From an uncultured Bacteroidales bacterium (GTDB lineage Bacteria; Bacteroidota; Bacteroidia; Bacteroidales; Muribaculaceae): a DNA stretch of 46,136 bases. The stretch covers positions 1-46,136 of the forward strand of contig CACZAC010000016.1 in assembly GCA_902779125.1 (NCBI GenBank), in the 5' to 3' direction. Each line of letters starts with the position of its first letter. The stretch's first letter is position 1. A program made the translations under genes and the position numbers. This document shows, piece after piece, positions 26,349 to 34,460 of this stretch. The notes below the pieces were generated by a model. The model searched no databases, was not told the DNA's origin, and was given only the letters and a program-made list of their open reading frames with translations.

Positions 26349-28202
26349 ATGAACAGATTTGTTGAACTGATTCCCCAGCAGTGCGCCAAGTATGGCGAGC
26401 GGGAGGCGTTGCGTTTTCGTGATTACGAGACCCAAGTGTGGTCTTCTATCACATGGCAAGGATTCAGCCAATTGATAGACCGAGCAGCAGGAGCCCTCTA
26501 CATGGGCGGCGTGGAGCCGCAGGGCCGCGTATGTATCTTTACCCAAAACTGCCCCGAAATTTTGATAACCCACTTCGGTGCTTTCTATAACCGTGCCATC
26601 CCCGTGCCCATCTATGCAACGAGCAGCAAGGACGAGGTCGCCTATATCGTCAATGACTCGGGTGCCACTATCCTGTTTGTCGGCGACCAGCGGCAATATG
26701 ACATTGCCCGCCAGGTCATCGGTGAGTGTCCCACCCTCAAGTTCATCGTCACCTTGCATCCTGACGTGAAGCGTGATGCCGACGACAAGACCTCACTCAC
26801 TTGGGAGGAATTCCTCACCACGGGCGACAAACTCGGCAAGGAGGTAACCGGAAAAATCGAGAAACGCAAGCAAGAGGGCGTTGAAAGCGACATCATGTAT
26901 CTGATTTACACCTCAGGCACTACGGGTGTGCCCAAGGGCGTAATGTTGGCACACAGCAACATGAATGCCGCAATGGATGCTCACATCGAACGCTTCGGTT
27001 TCATCGACGATAAGACGGATGTTTCGTTGAGTTTCCTGCCCTTCAGCCATGTGTTTGAACTGGGGTGGACGATGGTCTGCCTGTGTACCGGCATACGCGT
27101 CGCCATCAACTATGACCCGAGGGAAATCCAGCGCGCAGTCAAGGAGGTGCAACCCAATTACATGTGCAGCGTGCCCCGATTCTGGGAAAAGGTCTATACC
27201 GCCATCAACGACAACCTGCAGAGCGCCAAGCCCGTAGTCCGCATGATGGTCAAGCAGGCAATCCGCGTGGGCAAGACACGCAATCTGAAATATGCACGCG
27301 TGGGAAAGAAAGCGCCTGCCCTCATCGAGAAGCAGTACCAGTACTTTGAGAAAAAAGTCTTCCAGAAGCTTCGCGGAGCCATCGGCGTGACCGACAGCAA
27401 GATGTTCCCCACTGCAGGAGCCATGCTGAGCGACAACATCACCGAATTCCTGCATGCTGTTGGCATCAACATCTGCATCGGCTATGGACTGAGCGAGACC
27501 AACGCCTCGGTAAGCTTCTTCACCCCGCCCAACTGGACCATCGGCACTGTGGGATTGCCCATCTCGAGCATTCAGGTGAAGATTGGCGAACAAAACGAGA
27601 TTCTCGTCAAGGGTCCCACCGTGATGCAGGGATACTACAACAAACCCGAGGAAACCGCCAAAGCCATCGATGCCGACGGCTGGTTCCACACCGGCGACTG
27701 CGGCGAACTGGCTCCCACAGGCGAAATCATCCTCACCGAGCGCCTCAAGGACCTCTATAAGACCAGCAATGGCAAATACATCGCCCCGCAAGTGCTGGAG
27801 ACGATGCTGGGACAGGACAAGTACATCGAGCAGGTAACGGTCATCGGTGACGGACGCAAATATGTGTCGGCGCTCATCGTGCCCGACTTCGAGGAACTCG
27901 CTGCCTATGCCGACAAGAAGCACATCGAGCACCATTCCATCGAAGAACTGGTCAACAACCCCGAAATCCACAAGATGATTGAGGACCGCATCAACGACTA
28001 CCAAAAAGGACTCGCCTCCTATGAGCAAATCAAGAAGTTTGTCCTGCTGCCCAAAGCATTCTCGATGGAGAGTGGAGAATTGACCAATACCCTCAAAATC
28101 AAGCGTGCCGTCATCAACAAGCGCTACCGCCCGCTGATTGACGCGATGTATGCCGCCGACTACCGCAAGAAGAAAGACAAAAACGAACCCGCAAACAACT
28201 AA
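26349..28202 (+). CDS. Long-chain fatty acid-CoA ligase (AMP-forming)
   Basis: About 617 residues of the ANL superfamily, activating fatty acids with ATP to acyl-adenylate and then acyl-CoA, probably at the inner face of the membrane. Visible motifs are the ATP-binding loop (LIYTSGTTGVPKGVMLAHSN), the adenine-binding GYGLSETNAS, the ribose-binding aspartate in GWFHTGDCGEL, and the hinge ERLKDLYKTSNGKYIAPQVL. The length and the insertion around 300-350 fit bacterial FadD15/long-chain types common in Bacteroidetes. The start is the ATG at 26349 because an upstream TTG lies inside the promoter. It is followed after 48 bp, containing a heptad tract, by prfB. Confidence 0.93.
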   Translation: MNRFVELIPQQCAKYGEREALRFRDYETQVWSSITWQGFSQLIDRAAGALYMGGVEPQGRVCIFTQNCPEILITHFGAFYNRAIPVPIYATSSKDEVAYIVNDSGATILFVGDQRQYDIARQVIGECPTLKFIVTLHPDVKRDADDKTSLTWEEFLTTGDKLGKEVTGKIEKRKQEGVESDIMYLIYTSGTTGVPKGVMLAHSNMNAAMDAHIERFGFIDDKTDVSLSFLPFSHVFELGWTMVCLCTGIRVAINYDPREIQRAVKEVQPNYMCSVPRFWEKVYTAINDNLQSAKPVVRMMVKQAIRVGKTRNLKYARVGKKAPALIEKQYQYFEKKVFQKLRGAIGVTDSKMFPTAGAMLSDNITEFLHAVGINICIGYGLSETNASVSFFTPPNWTIGTVGLPISSIQVKIGEQNEILVKGPTVMQGYYNKPEETAKAIDADGWFHTGDCGELAPTGEIILTERLKDLYKTSNGKYIAPQVLETMLGQDKYIEQVTVIGDGRKYVSALIVPDFEELAAYADKKHIEHHSIEELVNNPEIHKMIEDRINDYQKGLASYEQIKKFVLLPKAFSMESGELTNTLKIKRAVINKRYRPLIDAMYAADYRKKKDKNEPANN

Positions 28203-28205
28203 AAA

Positions 28206-28243
28206 ACTAGAAACTAGGGACTAGAAACTAGAAACTAGAAACC
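28206..28243 (+). repeat. Heptad tract in the prfB leader
   Basis: Five units (ACTAGAA, ACTAGGG, ACTAGAA, ACTAGAA, ACTAGAA) plus ACC fill most of the 48-bp gap before prfB. The leader of the gene at 29461 has the same unit types. Confidence 0.88.
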
Positions 28244-28250
28244 AAAAATA

Positions 28251-29360
28251 ATGATTACACTAGAACAACTCAAGGAACTACAACAACGCAAAGACGATCT
28301 CAAACACTACCTGGACATCGATGGCAAGAAAATCGAGGTCGAGGAAGAAGAACTGCGAACCCATGTGCCCGACTTCTGGCAGGACCAGAAGGCTGCCGAG
28401 GCACAGATGAAGAAAATCAAGTCTCTGCGCAACTGGATTAATGGCTGCGAAGAAGTGGAGCTTGCCGTCGACGAGGTTGCCACGGGATTTGACTTTGTCA
28501 AGGAAGGACTTGTCGAGGAAAGTGAACTCGACGCATTATACAGCAAGGCACTCGCGATGCTCGAGAAGCTCGAACTGCGCAACATGCTGCGTCACGACGA
28601 GGACAAGATGGACGCCATCCTGAAAATCAACTCGGGTGCCGGTGGCACCGAGAGCCAGGACTGGGCATCGATGCTCATGCGCATGTATCTGCGCTGGTGT
28701 GAGCGCCACGGTTACAAGACTGCCATCGAGCACCTTATCGACGGTGACGAGGCGGGAATCAAGAGCGTCACCATCAGCATCGAGGGCGACTTTGCCTACG
28801 GTTACCTCAAGAGCGAGAACGGCGTGCATCGCCTGGTGCGCGTCTCACCCTATAATGCACAAGGCAAGCGCATGACATCGTTTGCTTCGGTTTTCGTTAC
28901 CCCGCTTGTAGATGACACCATCGAAATCACCCTTGACCCCGCACGCATTTCCTGGGATACCTTCCGCAGCGGTGGCGCCGGCGGTCAGAACGTGAACAAG
29001 GTGGAATCGGGTGTACGTGTACGTTACCAGTACAAGGACCCCTACACGGGCGAGGAAGAGGAAATCCTCGTCGAGAACACCGAGACCCGCGACCAGCCCA
29101 AGAACCGCGAAAACGCACTGCGCAACCTGCGCTCCATCCTGTACAACAAGGAGTTGCAACACCGTCAGGAGGAGCAGCGCAAGGTCGAGGACAGCAAGAA
29201 GAAGATTGAATGGGGCAGCCAGATTCGCAGCTACGTCTTTGACGACCGCCGCGTGAAGGACCACCGCACCAACCACCAGACCAGCGACGTGGGCGGTGTG
29301 ATGGACGGTGACCTGGACGACTTCATCAAGGCCTACCTCATGGAGTTTGCCGAGAGTTGA
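28251..29360 (+). CDS. prfB: Peptide chain release factor 2
   Basis: The 369-residue factor releases finished proteins at UGA and UAA stop codons. The N-terminal helical domain (MITLEQLKELQQRKDDLKHY) is followed by the codon-recognition domain and the ribosome peptidyl-transferase motif GGQ in SGGAGGQNVNKVESGVR (about 243-259). The stop-reading tripeptide position reads SPY in VRVSPYNAQGKRM, where Escherichia coli RF2 has SPF; I recall SPY in other Bacteroidetes. There is no internal UGA and no programmed frameshift: the frame runs straight through the YLDIDGKK segment where many prfB genes shift. The ATG at 28251 lies 7 bp after a heptad repeat tract. Confidence 0.96.
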   Translation: MITLEQLKELQQRKDDLKHYLDIDGKKIEVEEEELRTHVPDFWQDQKAAEAQMKKIKSLRNWINGCEEVELAVDEVATGFDFVKEGLVEESELDALYSKALAMLEKLELRNMLRHDEDKMDAILKINSGAGGTESQDWASMLMRMYLRWCERHGYKTAIEHLIDGDEAGIKSVTISIEGDFAYGYLKSENGVHRLVRVSPYNAQGKRMTSFASVFVTPLVDDTIEITLDPARISWDTFRSGGAGGQNVNKVESGVRVRYQYKDPYTGEEEEILVENTETRDQPKNRENALRNLRSILYNKELQHRQEEQRKVEDSKKKIEWGSQIRSYVFDDRRVKDHRTNHQTSDVGGVMDGDLDDFIKAYLMEFAES

Positions 29361-29379
29361 GCTTGAGGCACTACCACCA

Positions 29380-29406
29380 GCCTTATTCCAAGGCACATTT
29401 TTTAGA
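29380..29406 (+). terminator. Short hairpin with T-tract after prfB
   Basis: GCCTT at 29380-29384 pairs with AAGGC at 29390-29394, followed by ACATTTTTT. The stem is only 5 bp, so it is a weak terminator candidate. Confidence 0.45.
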
Positions 29407-29416
29407 ACAACCCATT

Positions 29417-29451
29417 ACTAGAAACCAGAAACTAGGGACTAGAAACTAAAA
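29417..29451 (+). repeat. Heptad tract in the leader of the ArgB-like gene
   Basis: Five units (ACTAGAA, ACCAGAA, ACTAGGG, ACTAGAA, ACTAAAA) end 9 bp before the ATG at 29461, closely resembling the tract before prfB. Confidence 0.85.
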
Positions 29452-29460
29452 AACCAAAAT

Positions 29461-30231
29461 ATGAACGAGAAATTCACCATTGTCAAAGTCAGTGGAAAAA
29501 TTGTCGAGAAAGCCGACGAACTGCGCACCTTTGTCAAGGCATTTGCCGCCATCAAGGGTAAAAAGATGCTCATCTTCAGCGGCAACATGATGGCTCAGGA
29601 AATCGGGAACAAAATGGGCATCAAGACAAAACTCATCGATGAACGACCAGTAGTGGACGCAGGAACACTCAAACTGCTCACCATGGTCTATGGTGGACTG
29701 GTTAGCCGACTGTTCGTGTCCCTGCTGCAGGGCAACAAGGTCAACGCCCTGGGTGTTACCGGTGCCGATATGAACCTCGTCACCAGTGTCCGTCTGCCCG
29801 ACGGCAAGCTGGGCGATACGGGCCAGGTGCGTCATGTCAATACCGAGGGTATTGCACGCCTGCTCGACAACGGCATCGTGCCCGTGCTCGCGCCCATCAC
29901 CCATGACGGCCGCGGCAACCTGCTGTTCAACGAGACCGACGCCATGGCTGCCGAGATAGCCCGCGCACTGGCACTGCGTTATGACATCACGCTCATTTAC
30001 TGCTTTGTGAGAAAAGGTGTGCTCCTCAACACCGACGACCCCGACAGCGTGATTGCCAACCTGCGCCGCACGCAGTACAAAAACCTGCGCGACATGGACA
30101 TCATCAAAGACTGGTTCAATAACAAACTGGACAACGCCTTTACCGCACTCGAACACGGTGTGAAAGACGTCTATATCACCTGCCCGTCACAACTGGGTAA
30201 TCCCAACAAGGGCACGCACATCCAGATTTAA
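29461..30231 (+). CDS. Acetylglutamate kinase-like protein (ArgB family) with degenerate glycine loops
   Basis: The 256-residue protein belongs to the amino-acid kinase family; ArgB phosphorylates N-acetylglutamate (or N-succinylglutamate in some Bacteroidetes) in arginine synthesis. Conserved family sections include TLKLLTMVYGGLVSR, VNALGVTGADMNL, PVLAPITHDGRGN and a CFVRKGVL segment. Candidate active-site Lys9, Asp160 and Lys222 are present. However, the normal KxGGK start reads KVSGK (9-13), the GGG loop after the second strand reads SGN (40-42), and the GGM before the second lysine is replaced by DWFNN (217-221). The fold is intact and there is no frameshift, so this is a divergent enzyme or a paralogue with altered substrate or activity. 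The next gene, asd, is in the aspartate pathway; no other arginine gene is adjacent. Confidence 0.8.
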   Translation: MNEKFTIVKVSGKIVEKADELRTFVKAFAAIKGKKMLIFSGNMMAQEIGNKMGIKTKLIDERPVVDAGTLKLLTMVYGGLVSRLFVSLLQGNKVNALGVTGADMNLVTSVRLPDGKLGDTGQVRHVNTEGIARLLDNGIVPVLAPITHDGRGNLLFNETDAMAAEIARALALRYDITLIYCFVRKGVLLNTDDPDSVIANLRRTQYKNLRDMDIIKDWFNNKLDNAFTALEHGVKDVYITCPSQLGNPNKGTHIQI

Positions 30232-30286
30232 GCCCCACCCCGCACGCGGGACACAAATTTGGCACAAATTTTGCACCACAAACCCT

Positions 30287-30480
30287 CGGCAGGTCTAAAA
30301 CCCACCAGCAGACAGCCTTGAAAAGGCACGGCAGGTCGATGACCCACCAGCAGACAGCCTTGAAAAGGCGCGACGGGTCGAAGACCCGGCTTCAATGAGA
30401 AACACCATGCAAGCAGGTCGAAGACCTGCGCAGCTTGGTGCCCACAAACAGAAAAAGAGTGCGTCGAAGACGAACTTCAA
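30287..30480. repeat. 42-bp tandem repeat followed by GTCGAAGAC stem-loops
   Basis: Two 42-bp units (30287-30328 and 30329-30370) differ at only a few positions. They lead into small palindromes built on GTC-GAA-GAC: GGGTCGAAGACCC at about 30375-30387, CAGGTCGAAGACCTG at about 30416-30430, and CGTCGAAGACG near 30463-30473. The block fills most of the 293-bp gap before asd and contains no believable gene. Confidence 0.8.
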
Positions 30481-30524
30481 CAACATATTGAGTATTAACC
30501 CATTTTAAACAAGAAACAAAACAA

Positions 30525-31535
30525 ATGAAGGTTGCGATTGTTGGCGCCAGCGGCGCTGTGGGACAGGAATTCATGCGTGTCCTCGATGAACAAAATTTCC
30601 CCGTGACTGAACTCGTCCTTTTTGGCTCGGAGCGCAGTGCAGGACGCATTTTCACGTTCCGTGGCAAGGACTATGTGGTAAAACTACTCCAGCACAACGA
30701 TGACTTCAAGGACATCGACATCGCCTTCGTGGCAATGGGAGCAGGACCCGCACGCGAGTTCGCCCCCACCATCACCAAGCACGGCTGCATCATGATTGAC
30801 AACAGCAGCGCTTTCCGCATGGACGACGATGTGCCCCTGGTGGTGCCCGAAGTGAATGGCGAGGACGCCCTCAACACCCCGCGCAACATCATCGCCAATC
30901 CCAACTGCTCGACCATCATCATGGTCGTTGCCCTCAAGCCGCTCGACAACCTCTCGCACATCAAGAATGTGCAGGTGGCTACCTATCAGGCTGCCAGTGG
31001 TGCCGGCATGGAAGCCATGTATGAATTGGCACTGCAGACCAGCGAAATCGCTGTCGGCAAAGACGAGCTGACCGTGCGCCACTTCCAGCACGAACTGGCA
31101 TACAACGTCATTCCTCACATCGACATCTTTATGGACAACGACTATACCCGCGAGGAGATGAAGATGGTCAAGGAGACCTGCAAAATCATGCACAGCGACA
31201 TCCGCGTGAGTGCCACCTGCGTGCGCGTGCCCGTCATGCGCGCCCACAGCGAGGCCGTGTGGATTGAATGCGAGAATCCCATCACCCCCGAGGAGGCCCG
31301 CGCTGCCCTGCAACTGGCTCCCGGTGTCGTTGTCGTGGATGACCCGCGCAGCAACCGCTACCCCATGCCCATCGACTGCTCGGGCAAGGATCCCGTCTAT
31401 GTGGGGCGCATCCGCGAGGACACCAGCAGCGACAACGGCTTGACCTTCTGGCTCTGCGGCGACCAAATCAAGAAAGGCGCAGCCCTCAATGCTGTCCAAA
31501 TCGGCCAGTACCTCATCGCCCACCGCAAGAAATAA
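30525..31535 (+). CDS. asd: Aspartate-semialdehyde dehydrogenase
   Basis: The 336-residue cytoplasmic enzyme reduces aspartyl phosphate to aspartate semialdehyde with NADPH, feeding lysine/diaminopimelate, threonine and methionine synthesis. The nucleotide-binding start [16 protein letters not shown], the catalytic Cys128 in NPNCSTI and the general-base His241 in [10 protein letters not shown] are in place. Length and motifs are standard for the bacterial Asd family. It begins after a repeat-filled intergenic gap and is closed by a strong terminator, so it looks monocistronic. No promoter box is obvious just upstream. Confidence 0.96.
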   Translation: MKVAIVGASGAVGQEFMRVLDEQNFPVTELVLFGSERSAGRIFTFRGKDYVVKLLQHNDDFKDIDIAFVAMGAGPAREFAPTITKHGCIMIDNSSAFRMDDDVPLVVPEVNGEDALNTPRNIIANPNCSTIIMVVALKPLDNLSHIKNVQVATYQAASGAGMEAMYELALQTSEIAVGKDELTVRHFQHELAYNVIPHIDIFMDNDYTREEMKMVKETCKIMHSDIRVSATCVRVPVMRAHSEAVWIECENPITPEEARAALQLAPGVVVVDDPRSNRYPMPIDCSGKDPVYVGRIREDTSSDNGLTFWLCGDQIKKGAALNAVQIGQYLIAHRKK

Positions 31536-31552
31536 ACCAACTGTCCACAATA

Positions 31553-31592
31553 AAAAAAGTCATCAACAGGACCTCCCGTTGATGACTTTTTT
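31553..31592. terminator. Strong terminator after asd
   Basis: A 15-bp perfect stem (AAAAAAGTCATCAAC at 31553-31567 with 31578-31592) around a 10-nt loop ends in a run of six T, 17 bp after the stop codon. Confidence 0.92.
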
Positions 31593-31681
31593 CATGCTAT
31601 TTACACCTTATTCTAACCCACACCAGGCAAAATAGGGACGGCTCTTTTCATGTATTTTTCTGTCTTTATTGCTTTTTGTGC

Positions 31682-31712
31682 TTGAGGGTTTGGAGCAAGC
31701 GTTTTAACTTTG
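31682..31712 (+). promoter_or_regulatory. Orphan promoter in the asd-GH97 gap
   Basis: TAACTTTG at 31705-31712 with TTG at 31682-31684, 23 bp upstream, gives normal promoter spacing, but no open reading frame of note follows. About 70 bp downstream is a 9-bp hairpin (31781-31789 with 31793-31801). A small RNA is possible. The rest of 31593-31900 shows no gene. Confidence 0.4.
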
Positions 31713-31907
31713 TGCGGTGGAGGACGAGTATTACTGTTAACATTTCATTAACATTTCCGCCCCACCCTCTCGTCGAAGTATTGCAAGCTTCCAGCTTGCA
31801 AAAACGACAACAGAAAACAATAGCTTTGCCAATCAAAAGAACGTGTCGATAGCACCCGTGAACAACAAACAAAAAGGGGGACGATACATTAACATGTAGA
31901 CAAGGTA

Positions 31908-31938
31908 TTGCATTTGTCACACAAATGTCGTAACTTTG
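31908..31938 (+). promoter_or_regulatory. Promoter of the second GH97 gene
   Basis: TAACTTTG at 31931-31938 with TTG at 31908-31910, 23 bp upstream, lies 73 bp before the ATG at 32011. Confidence 0.65.
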
Positions 31939-32010
31939 CAAAGATTAATGATAAGGCCCGATTGATTAGACCGTTTATAGAAACAAGATACTCATAAAAA
32001 TATAACCACT

Positions 32011-34287
32011 ATGATGAAACCATTCAAAACCATTTTGATAGCAATGGTCGTCGCTCTGGCAACATGCTTCCCGTGTGCAGCCCAGCTTGGCAATGCAATC
32101 ACTTTGACGAGTCCCGACGGGAATTTGGTCATGAAGTTTGCTCTTGCAGACGGTGTCCCCACCTATTCGCTGGATTTCGGCGGTCAGGCAGTCATCCTGC
32201 CATCACGGCTCGGCTTCGAGCTCAAGGGCAGCCGCCAGCTCACAGGCGGCTTTGTCTTCGTTGGCCAAGAGCGGTCCTCGTTTGATGAGACGTGGGAACC
32301 GGTGTGGGGCGAGGAAGCCTCCATCCGCAACCACTACAATGAGCTGCTGGTGAAACTGCAACAGCCATCTGCTCGTGACGGAGAAAAACCGGTTGCCATG
32401 CACGTGCGCTTCCGCTTGTATGATGACGGCATGGGCTTACGCTACGAATTCCCGATGGAGAATGCGTTGACCTATTTCATGATTCAGGAAGAAATGACGC
32501 AGTTTGCGCTCACGGGCGACCACATCGCGTGGTGGATTCCCGGTGACTATTCCACCCAGGAATTCAGACCCACCCGCTCCCGCCTGTCGCAAGTGAGAGA
32601 GTTGACACCCAAGGCCCGTGTGGGTTGCGGATGGCCCAACACAGCCTTCTCACCCACAGGCGTCCAGACTGCCTTGCAGATGAAGACCGACCAAGGGCTC
32701 TACATCAACATCCACGAGGCCGCAGTGCTGGACTATCCCACGGCCAACCTCGACCTGGACGACAAGAACTTCGTGTTACGCACTTGGCTCACCCCCGATG
32801 CCGAGGGCGTCAAGGGCCGCATGCAGGCTCCCTGCAAGACACCGTGGCGCTCAATCATGGTTCGCCGCAGTGCCACCGATGTCCTCGCGTCACGCCTCAT
32901 CCTGAACCTCAATGAGCCTTGCGCCATCAAGGACGTGTCTTGGATTCACCCCACCAAGTATATGGGTGTGTGGTGGGAGATGATTAGCGGCAAGAGCCAG
33001 TGGTCCTACACCAATGACTATCCCTCGGTGCAACTGGGCAAGACCGATTATGCCCACTCTACCCCTCATGGCAAGCACGGTGCCAACAACGAGAACGTGC
33101 GCCGCTACATTGACTTCGCCGCCGAGAACGGTTTCGACGCCCTCCTCATCGAGGGCTGGAACGAAGGATGGGAAGACTGGTACGGTAAGCAGAAGGATTT
33201 TGTCTTCGACTTCATCACCCCTTATCCCGACTTTGACCTGCCCGCCCTTAACGCCTATGCCCACCAGAAGGGTATCCGCCTCATCATGCACCACGAGAGT
33301 TCATCATCGACGGTCAACTATGAGCGCTGGATGGAACAAGCCTACGACTTGATGAACAAGTATGGCTATGACGCTGTCAAGAGCGGCTATGTGGGTAAAA
33401 TCATCCCCTACGGCGAGTACCACTACAGCCAGCCGCTCATCAACCACTACCATTATGCCATCACCGAGGCTGCCAAGCACCGCATCATGGTCAACGCCCA
33501 TGAGGCAGTGCGTCCCACGGGACTGTGCCGCACATGGCCCAACATGATTGGCAACGAGAGCGCCATGGGCAATGAGTTCCGCGCTGGCATTGACCCGGGC
33601 CAGACTGCCGTCTATCCCTTTACCCGCCTGCAGGGAGGACCCATGGACTTCACGCCCGGTATTTTCGAGATGGACCTGGAAAAAGTCAGCGGTTGGGCCG
33701 ACAAGATGCGTCACACCATCTGCAACCAACTGGGACTCTATGTCACCTTCTACTCTCCGCTGCAGATGGCTGCCGACCTGCCCGAGAACTATGCCCGCTT
33801 TATGGACGCCTTCCAGTTCATCAAGGACGTGGCAGTGGATTGGGACAAGAGCATCTACCTGATGGCCGAACCAGGAGAATATATGGTCACCGCACGCCAT
33901 CCCAAGCTGTCCACACTCAACAAGGCATCGGAGGGCGTCGCCAAACTGCCCGACGGCAAGAAGGATGTGGTCAACAGCGTGACCAAGTTCATCTATGCCC
34001 TGCCCGACGGAGCCACTGCTGCCGACCTCAAGAACGCCAAGCCGCGCGACGTGTGGTACGTGGGCGGTATCAACGGCGAAGATGCCCGCGAAGTCACGTT
34101 CAAGCTCGACTTCCTCAAGCCAGGTGTCAAGTATGAGGCCACCATCTATGCTGACGCCAAGGACGCAGACTACGAGACCAATCCGCAGGCCTATACCATC
34201 ACCCGCAAAAAGGTGACCGCCAAAACCGTCATGAAACTGCGCATGGCGCGCTCAGGCGGCTTCGGCATCACCATCCGCGAGCTGTAA
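32011..34287 (+). CDS. GH97 family alpha-glycosidase (second copy)
   Basis: The 758-residue periplasmic enzyme starts with a signal peptide (cleavage near CAAQ, residue 25) and has the GH97 N-terminal sandwich, barrel (KYMGVWWEM; LLIEGWNEGWEDW) and C-terminal domain. Glu429 (HHES), Glu498 (NAHE), Glu516 (GNES) and Glu522 (GNEF) keep the exact spacing of the SusB catalytic and calcium-binding residues, so it should be an inverting exo-acting alpha-glucosidase. It is about 90 residues longer than the other GH97 here, partly through an insertion at about 330-355. It stands alone with its own promoter and terminator, away from the amylase-SusR operon, which suggests separate control or a different alpha-linked substrate. 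Confidence 0.93.
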   Translation: MMKPFKTILIAMVVALATCFPCAAQLGNAITLTSPDGNLVMKFALADGVPTYSLDFGGQAVILPSRLGFELKGSRQLTGGFVFVGQERSSFDETWEPVWGEEASIRNHYNELLVKLQQPSARDGEKPVAMHVRFRLYDDGMGLRYEFPMENALTYFMIQEEMTQFALTGDHIAWWIPGDYSTQEFRPTRSRLSQVRELTPKARVGCGWPNTAFSPTGVQTALQMKTDQGLYINIHEAAVLDYPTANLDLDDKNFVLRTWLTPDAEGVKGRMQAPCKTPWRSIMVRRSATDVLASRLILNLNEPCAIKDVSWIHPTKYMGVWWEMISGKSQWSYTNDYPSVQLGKTDYAHSTPHGKHGANNENVRRYIDFAAENGFDALLIEGWNEGWEDWYGKQKDFVFDFITPYPDFDLPALNAYAHQKGIRLIMHHESSSSTVNYERWMEQAYDLMNKYGYDAVKSGYVGKIIPYGEYHYSQPLINHYHYAITEAAKHRIMVNAHEAVRPTGLCRTWPNMIGNESAMGNEFRAGIDPGQTAVYPFTRLQGGPMDFTPGIFEMDLEKVSGWADKMRHTICNQLGLYVTFYSPLQMAADLPENYARFMDAFQFIKDVAVDWDKSIYLMAEPGEYMVTARHPKLSTLNKASEGVAKLPDGKKDVVNSVTKFIYALPDGATAADLKNAKPRDVWYVGGINGEDAREVTFKLDFLKPGVKYEATIYADAKDADYETNPQAYTITRKKVTAKTVMKLRMARSGGFGITIREL

Positions 34288-34315
34288 CATCGTCACTCCT
34301 GTCAACACCGCACAA

Positions 34316-34362
34316 ATAATGAAGCGTAACCACATGTAAGCAACTCGGTTGCGCTTCATTAT
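34316..34362 (+). terminator. Terminator after the second GH97 gene
   Basis: ATAATGAAGCG (34316-34326) pairs with CGCTTCATTAT (34352-34362), extended by an inner AACC/GGTT pair after one mismatch. The end of the stem is A/T-rich. Confidence 0.75.
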
Positions 34363-34396
34363 AGTATACTTCAACACTCAAAATGACTTGCAATTA

Positions 34397-34428
34397 TTTG
34401 CTGGTTTAGGTTATTGTCTCTAACTTTG
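34397..34428 (+). promoter_or_regulatory. Near-consensus Bacteroidetes promoter
   Basis: TTTG at 34397-34400 and TAACTTTG at 34421-34428, separated by 20 bp, lie 32 bp before the ATG at 34461. This is the clearest -33/-7 pair in the window. Confidence 0.8.
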
Positions 34429-34460
34429 CAGCAAATCATAAACCTGAAACTATTGATAAC

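Noticed and set aside
26913-28028. 371-codon open frame on the minus strand
   Set aside because: Shadow of the acyl-CoA synthetase gene, whose motifs on the other strand are unambiguous.
30295-30486. 63-codon open frame on the minus strand with repeated SRLSAGG-type sequence
   Set aside because: The protein repeat simply reflects the 42-bp DNA repeat in a non-coding gap.
31666-31941. 91-codon open frame on the minus strand in the asd-GH97 gap
   Set aside because: It overlaps the GH97 promoter boxes, has biased Cys/Leu content, no recognisable domain and no promoter of its own.
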